Assembly (NCBI GenBank): GCA_030680655.1
Contig: JAUXUZ010000396.1
Span: forward strand, 1-9,209
Source of the DNA: Phycisphaerales bacterium
Lineage (GTDB): Bacteria > Planctomycetota > Phycisphaerae > Phycisphaerales > UBA1924
Direction: 5' to 3'
DNA length: 9,209 nt
Shown here: positions 5,914-9,209 of the stretch, piece after piece
How the letters are laid out: every line of letters begins with the position of its first letter
How positions within the stretch are numbered: position 1 is the first letter of the stretch
The notes under the pieces: model-generated
The model's input: the letters and a program-made list of their open reading frames with translations, nothing else
What the model was told of the DNA's origin: nothing
The model's database searches: none
Position numbers and translations under genes: made by a program

Positions 5914-6771
5914 ATGAAGATCGCTGCAGTGCTCGTGCTTGCGCTCGCCGGTACCGCCATGGCCCAGACCCTGGACGGCACACGTGACGGGTCGTACGCC
6001 AACTTGTTTAGCCAGAACAACCAGACCGGGTTCGGAGACAACTTTTCCGAGCTGAACAACTTCTCGTGGTCTTCCTCGGGAGGCAACCTCTACATTTTCG
6101 TCGGTGGCAACATCGAGAACAACGGCAACCGGATGGTCTTCTTCTTCGGCACGTCCAACGCTGGCCAGAGCACGCTCTCGGGCCTCAGCGGTGATGGCTC
6201 AGAACGCCTCGGCGTGACCTTTGACGCGGGCTTTGGCAACGCCAGCCGCATGATCTCGGCCAACAACGGCAGCGGCACGCTGTACGTCAACCACGCTTCC
6301 TTCGCGGGCGCGTGGAGCTACGGCTACGCCGGCAACAGCGCCGTGGGCGGCAACGCCTTCGCGCAAGACGGCGGCGATACCTCAGGCATCCAGGCCATCC
6401 TCAACAACTCCAACACCGGCGGCGTCACCGGTGGATCGGGCACCTTCGACCCGAACGTATCCGGTGCGGTCAGCACGGGCCTGGAGCTGTGCATCCCCCT
6501 CGCGTGGCTCGGCTACACCAGCGGGCCGATCACCGTGGCGGGCTGGGTCGCGGGGGGCAACTACGGGTACGCCTCCAACCAGTTCGTCGGCGGTTTCCAG
6601 GGCGGCCAGGGGAACCTGGGTTCTGACGGCAACGGCAACTATGTCGATGCGACCACCAACTTTGACCTCAACGACTTCGACGGTGACCAGTACGTCACGA
6701 TCGTTCCGACCCCGGGCGTCGCGGGCCTGCTCGGCCTTGGCGCTCTGGCCATGGGCCGCCGCCGCCGCTGA
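5914..6771 (+). CDS. PEP-CTERM-like sorted surface protein, paralog 2
   Basis: 285 residues, the sister of the preceding gene. Signal peptide MKIAAVLVLALAGTAMA with cleavage after AMA (residue 17), then LDGTRDGSY, NQTGFGDN, LYIFVGGN and a Gly/Asn/Ser-rich body. It ends in the sorting tail VPTPG (264-268), GLLGLGALAMG and RRRR at the extreme C-terminus. Ordered motifs shared with paralog 1 span the whole protein, including NTGGVTGGSG, PLAWLG, SNQFVGG and QGNLG. A Thr/Asn/Asp-rich insert before the tail (about 241-260, including FDLNDFDGDQY) is longer and more acidic than in paralog 1. Probably exported by Sec and handled by an exosortase-like enzyme encoded elsewhere. The strong Shine-Dalgarno and own promoter candidate suggest good expression. 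The role is unknown: surface coat, matrix component or carbohydrate binding are possibilities only. Confidence 0.83.
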   Translation: MKIAAVLVLALAGTAMAQTLDGTRDGSYANLFSQNNQTGFGDNFSELNNFSWSSSGGNLYIFVGGNIENNGNRMVFFFGTSNAGQSTLSGLSGDGSERLGVTFDAGFGNASRMISANNGSGTLYVNHASFAGAWSYGYAGNSAVGGNAFAQDGGDTSGIQAILNNSNTGGVTGGSGTFDPNVSGAVSTGLELCIPLAWLGYTSGPITVAGWVAGGNYGYASNQFVGGFQGGQGNLGSDGNGNYVDATTNFDLNDFDGDQYVTIVPTPGVAGLLGLGALAMGRRRR

Positions 6772-6788
6772 ATCGACTTGAATTCACG

Positions 6789-6804
6789 CCGGCGATGGCG
6801 CCGG
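6789..6804 (+). other. GC-rich hairpin downstream of paralog 2
   Basis: CCGGCG (6789-6794) and CGCCGG (6799-6804) pair perfectly over ATGG, 17 nt after the stop codon. No U-tract follows directly. It sits just before the main terminator and may protect the 3' end of the mRNA. Confidence 0.45.
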
Positions 6805-6820
6805 TTATGACTCACGACAT

Positions 6821-6854
6821 GGGCCGTCCACACGGGCGGCCCTTGTTGGTTTTT
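6821..6854 (+). terminator. Intrinsic (Rho-independent) terminator
   Basis: GGGCCGTCC (6821-6829) pairs with GGGCGGCCC (6834-6842) over an ACAC loop: 9 bp with one G-U pair. It is followed by a T-rich tail, TTGTTGGTTTTT, to 6854. It works in the plus direction only, since no T-run follows on the other strand. It ends the surface-protein block. Confidence 0.85.
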
Positions 6855-6863
6855 GCGTTCAAA

Positions 6864-6901
6864 GGGTGCCGCAGACTCCCCTGCTTTGAGAGGAGTCTGC
6901 G
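6864..6901 (+). repeat. Palindromic REP-like element, copy A
   Basis: CGCAGACTCC (6870-6879) and GGAGTCTGCG (6892-6901) form a perfect 10-bp inverted repeat with a 12-nt loop. It is preceded by GGGTGC, so the element opens with GGGTGCCGCAGACTC (6864-6878). That 15-mer recurs, 13 of 15 identical and in the opposite orientation, in copy B. It lies beyond the terminator and does not end in a U-tract, so it is not simply a second terminator. Confidence 0.6.
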
Positions 6902-6956
6902 TCTTGTAGGAGTGTGAGCGTTCGCGATACAGTCGAGCCTGGGCAGCCTCCCCCAA

Positions 6957-6992
6957 GGCACACAGACTCGCCGAGCCGAGTCTGTGCCACCC
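6957..6992 (-). repeat. Palindromic REP-like element, copy B (inverted relative to A)
   Basis: CACAGACTCG (6961-6970) and CGAGTCTGTG (6977-6986) form a perfect 10-bp inverted repeat with a 6-nt loop, extendable by a GG/CC pair after a 2-nt bulge. Read on the minus strand it opens with GGGTGGCACAGACTC (6992-6978), matching copy A. It starts 6 nt after the upp stop codon, so it is also the first strong structure in the upp mRNA tail, but no T-run follows it. Confidence 0.6.
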
Positions 6993-6998
6993 GCGGCC

Positions 6999-7646
6999 TC
7001 ACTCGGTCCCGTACATCCGGTCGCCCGCGTCGCCCAGGCCGGGCAGGATGTAGCCGCGCTCGTTGAGCTGGCGGTCGAGCGCGGCCGAGTAGATCGGCAC
7101 ATCCGGGTGCGATGCGCCCAGGGCCCGCACGCCCTCGGGCGACGCGACGAGGCAGATCATCCGCAGGTCGCGTGCGCCAGCGGCGCGGAGCGTGTCGATC
7201 GCGGCCAGGGCGCTGCCGCCGGTGGCGAGCATGGGGTCAACGAGGATGACCGGCCCTGAGGCAAGGTCGCTCGGCAGGCGGTTGAGGTAGGCGATCGGCT
7301 TGAGGGTCTTCTCGTCGCGTGCCAGCCCCAGGTGGCCGACGCGCGCCTCGGGCATCATCTCGAGGATGCCCTCGGCCATCCCCAGGCCCGAGCGCAGCAC
7401 CGGCACCACCGTGATGGTGCCCGACAGCCGCCGGCAGCGGGTGCGCTCCATGGGGGTGTCAACGTCAACCTCGGTCGTCGGCAGTTCGCGCGTCACCTCG
7501 TGCACCATGAGCCCCGCGATCTGATAGAGCAGCGCACGGAACGGACGGTGCGAGACCGACTTGTCGCGGATCCAGCTCAGCTTGTGCTGGATCAACGGGT
7601 GGTCAAAGACGGTGAGGTTGGGGTGCTGCGGGTGCGTGCGGGCCAT
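6999..7646 (-). CDS. upp: Uracil phosphoribosyltransferase
   Basis: 215 residues, the usual length for bacterial UPRT. It converts uracil and PRPP to UMP plus pyrophosphate in cytosolic pyrimidine salvage. Motifs: HPLIQHKLSWIRDK (16-29) and FRALL (36-40) at the N-terminus; VVPVLRSGLGMAEG (80-93); the PRPP loop VILVDPMLATGGSA (133-146); and the uracil-binding end GYILPGLGDAGDRMYGT (198-214). All key residues of the family are in place. It starts at ATG 7646, only 12 nt after the motB-like stop, so it can be read from the mot transcript. There is no Shine-Dalgarno; instead TACGCT lies 6 nt before the ATG and overlaps the motB end, suggesting an additional internal leaderless promoter. Its link to the motor genes is probably only positional. 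Confidence 0.96.
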   Translation of the reverse strand: MARTHPQHPNLTVFDHPLIQHKLSWIRDKSVSHRPFRALLYQIAGLMVHEVTRELPTTEVDVDTPMERTRCRRLSGTITVVPVLRSGLGMAEGILEMMPEARVGHLGLARDEKTLKPIAYLNRLPSDLASGPVILVDPMLATGGSALAAIDTLRAAGARDLRMICLVASPEGVRALGASHPDVPIYSAALDRQLNERGYILPGLGDAGDRMYGTE

Positions 7647-7652
7647 GGCGGG

Positions 7653-7658
7653 AGCGTA
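7653..7658 (-). promoter_or_regulatory. -10-like TACGCT box before upp, possible internal leaderless promoter
   Basis: On the minus strand GATACGCTC precedes ATG 7646, with 6 nt (CCCGCC) between the box and the ATG. It is the same 9-mer at the same distance as before the lipid kinase start at 2435. It abuts the motB-like stop codon. No -35 element is evident. Confidence 0.35.
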
Positions 7659-8585
7659 TCAACGCCCCGGCTGGCCCGGCTCGATCGAGTTGGGGTCCTC
7701 GGGGGCGATGTCCTTGCTCTGGATGATCACCGCTCGCTGGTTCTTCCGGTTTGAGCCGGGGTTGACGTCGGCCCGCGGGACGACGCGGTCCATGTCCGAG
7801 CAGGCGACCACGCGCAGGCGCCGCCACGGCACGCCGGCCTTGGAGAGCTCTTCCGCGACGACGTAGGCACGCTCGTAGCTGAGCCTGAAGCCCGCGCCCG
7901 AACCCGCGGGGACTCCGCCGCTGAAGGGCGACACCCCTGCCATCTTCTCCTCGGCACCGGCGGAGCGCTCGGCGCTCTTGGCCTCGCTGGCCGACACGTG
8001 CCCGCGCACCTCGATGATCCACTGCTTGCCCAGCAGTTCTTTGTACGCGATCGCCTCGATCGCCGTGCGGCTGCTGCGCGAGAGCATGAACGACCCGTCG
8101 TCGAACTCGACGGTGAGGTTTGGCGTGAGCTCGGTGCTGGTGGGGCTGGCCGCCTGCTGGCCCGCGGCACCGTCAACGCCCTTGCGCCTCTTCTGTTCCT
8201 GGACCTTGTTGTAATCGGCGAGGAACTTGCGGTCGGCGGGGCTCTTGCTGTTGGCCTTGGGCACGTTGTGGAAGGCCTCGCGCATGCCCATCTGCAGCTC
8301 GATCATGTTGGCCTCGGCCTGTGTGAACTCCGACGGGCTGTTCTCGGCCTTGTCGCCGCCGGGCCCGCCCGACTTGTTCTTGGGCGTCATGTTCATGGCC
8401 AGCAGGATGACGAAGAAGCCCATCAGCAGCGCCACGTTGTCGGCAAACGAGATCAGCCACTCGGGCGCACCCGCGTGCTCCTCGTGCCCGCCGCCGTGGG
8501 GAGGGCCGTGCGACTTGTGGGGCTTGTGCCCGCCCTTGCCGTGGTCTTCGCCGCCACCCTCGTTGTGTCCGTGGTCTTCAGCCAT
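7659..8585 (-). CDS. motB: MotB-like stator protein with OmpA-type C-terminal domain
   Basis: 308 residues. MotB anchors the flagellar stator to peptidoglycan and, with MotA, conducts the ions that drive rotation. Residues 5-37 form a His-rich tail (nine His). A single transmembrane segment follows in PEWLISFADNVALLMGFFVI (41-60) and LLAMN; it matches the MotB plan, with Asp49 in the position of the ion-carrying Asp (E. coli Asp32). After a charged linker, an OmpA-like domain spans about 157-290: IIEVRGHVSASE (190-201), LSYERAYVVAEEL (236-248), and a final NRKNQRAVII (279-288). The usual GHTD has become GHVS, so the diaminopimelate-binding Asp is replaced, while Arg239 of LSxxRA is kept. The loop between is about 26 residues longer than in OmpA. 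It lies 50 nt downstream of motA. The family call is strong; use in a flagellar rather than another motor is inferred. Confidence 0.85.
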   Translation of the reverse strand: MAEDHGHNEGGGEDHGKGGHKPHKSHGPPHGGGHEEHAGAPEWLISFADNVALLMGFFVILLAMNMTPKNKSGGPGGDKAENSPSEFTQAEANMIELQMGMREAFHNVPKANSKSPADRKFLADYNKVQEQKRRKGVDGAAGQQAASPTSTELTPNLTVEFDDGSFMLSRSSRTAIEAIAYKELLGKQWIIEVRGHVSASEAKSAERSAGAEEKMAGVSPFSGGVPAGSGAGFRLSYERAYVVAEELSKAGVPWRRLRVVACSDMDRVVPRADVNPGSNRKNQRAVIIQSKDIAPEDPNSIEPGQPGR

Positions 8586-8608
8586 GTCTGTACATCCGCG
8601 TTACCGAA

Positions 8609-8622
8609 GGCGGTTGCCCGCC
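8609..8622 (-). other. Hairpin with GCAA tetraloop between motA and motB
   Basis: On the minus strand GGCGG, GCAA, CCGCC forms a 5-bp stem with a GNRA-type loop in the 50-nt spacer, 23 nt before the motB start. It could tune the MotA:MotB ratio by affecting mRNA stability. It is short and could be chance. Confidence 0.3.
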
Positions 8623-8635
8623 GTTGCCTTGTTCA

Positions 8636-9209
8636 TCACGCCGCGAACTTCAACCGGCCGCGGTCACCGGAGGGGATGAACGCCATCATGCGGTCGAGTG
8701 TGACGCGGGGGTTGTCGCCCGCCTGGATGGAGAGGATGCCCTGCAGGACCATCTCGCGCACCAGCATTTCTTCACTGGAGCGCAGGGCGAGCTTGGCGCC
8801 GATCGGGCCGGCGATTGCGTTGGCGACGATGGCGCCGTACATCGTTGCGCCGACGGCCACGGCGAGCATCTGGCCCAGCTTGCCGATCTCAGCGCCGGCG
8901 AGGTTACCGAACAGGCCGACCTGCCCGATCAGCGTTCCCACCAGCCCGTACCCCGGGCCGTAGAGCACGATGAGGTCGAAGAACTTCTTGCCCGCCTTGT
9001 GGCGTTCGGCCATGGCCGCGAGCTCAACGCGCAGCGTCGCCTCGATCGTCTCGGGCGCTACGCCGTCGATCGCCATCTTCAGGCCGGCCTGAAGGAACTT
9101 GTCCTCGATCTTCTGGCAGTCGGCCTCCAGGGCGAGGATGCCCTCGCGGCGGGCCTTGTCCGACAGGCTGTTGATGGTGCCGATGATCTGCTCGGGCCCG
9201 GTGCCCTTG
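8636..9209 (-). CDS. motA: MotA-type stator protein (TolQ/ExbB superfamily), 5' end outside window
   Basis: The frame is open from the right edge to TGA at 8636, giving about 190 residues; the N-terminus with the first membrane helices is missing. Visible MotA features: SDKARREGILALEAD, the conserved cytoplasmic segment; DKFLQAGLKMAIDGVAPETI; ELAAMAERHKAGKKFFD; the third membrane helix GPGYGLVGTLIGQVGLFGNL with the conserved Pro; the fourth, MLAVAVGATMYGAIVANAIA, followed by GPIGAKL with the second conserved Pro; and the ending EEMLVREMVLQGILSIQAGDNPRVTLDRM. MotA forms the ring of five subunits around a MotB dimer and transmits ion flow to the rotor. The spacer to the motB-like gene is 50 nt, so they are surely co-transcribed. 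The internal ATG at 9076 is not the start, because homology continues upstream of it. Confidence 0.92.
   Translation of the reverse strand, partial: KGTGPEQIIGTINSLSDKARREGILALEADCQKIEDKFLQAGLKMAIDGVAPETIEATLRVELAAMAERHKAGKKFFDLIVLYGPGYGLVGTLIGQVGLFGNLAGAEIGKLGQMLAVAVGATMYGAIVANAIAGPIGAKLALRSSEEMLVREMVLQGILSIQAGDNPRVTLDRMMAFIPSGDRGRLKFAA

Noticed and set aside
5748..5987. 79-codon GTG-started frame in the leader of the second surface-protein gene
   Set aside because: No Shine-Dalgarno, Arg/Cys-rich, and overlaps the signal peptide of the real gene in another frame.
6864..6992. The two palindromes as a CRISPR array or as ordinary terminators
   Set aside because: Only two units, in opposite orientation and with no spacer regularity, so not CRISPR. 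Neither is followed by a T-run, so a simple intrinsic terminator does not explain them.
7998..8963. 321-codon plus-strand frame over motB and motA
   Set aside because: Antisense to both stator genes and without motifs.

Overview
The window is GC-rich and almost fully coding. It most likely comes from a planctomycete of the Phycisphaerae type. Two adjacent secreted proteins end in a PEP-CTERM-like tail (VPTPG, a hydrophobic stretch, then RRRR), a pattern common in that group. The MotA/MotB pair points to a motile, Gram-negative-type envelope. The taxonomic call is an inference from protein style, not from a marker gene.

Left block, minus strand (1-2435), read right to left: a YegS/DAGK-type lipid kinase; a possible 19-residue membrane micropeptide; the rRNA-maturation endonuclease YbeY; and a CNNM/CBS (CorC/HlyC-type) membrane protein that runs off the left edge. 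YbeY and the CNNM/CBS gene overlap by 4 bp, the classical ybeY-corC coupling. The usual phoH (ybeZ) is not directly upstream; the lipid kinase occupies that place.

Middle block, plus strand (2549-6771): a large secreted protein with a transglutaminase-like Cys-His-Asp core and a helical, TPR-like C-terminal half, then two paralogous PEP-CTERM-like surface proteins. A 233-bp gap precedes the first paralog and holds an extreme C-tract (G-quadruplex-forming on the other strand) and a promoter candidate. A 402-bp gap separates the two paralogs and holds a hairpin, a promoter candidate and a long structured leader. A strong intrinsic terminator closes the block.

Gap 6772-6998: after that terminator lie two related palindromic elements in opposite orientation, sharing a 15-nt end (13/15 identical). 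They look like a pair of REP/BIME-type repeats.

Right block, minus strand (6999-9209), read right to left: motA (cut by the window edge), a divergent motB with a His-rich N-terminus and a modified peptidoglycan-binding domain, and upp (uracil phosphoribosyltransferase), closely packed. Three genes in the window lack a Shine-Dalgarno sequence but carry a TANNNT box 5-6 nt before the start codon, which suggests leaderless transcription. The two surface-protein genes instead have strong Shine-Dalgarno sequences.

No tRNA, rRNA, CRISPR array, transposase or phage gene was seen. I see no wholly new multi-gene system. The best candidates for something undescribed are the palindromic repeat pair, the duplicated surface-protein family, the transglutaminase-like protein, the modified MotB and the micropeptide.
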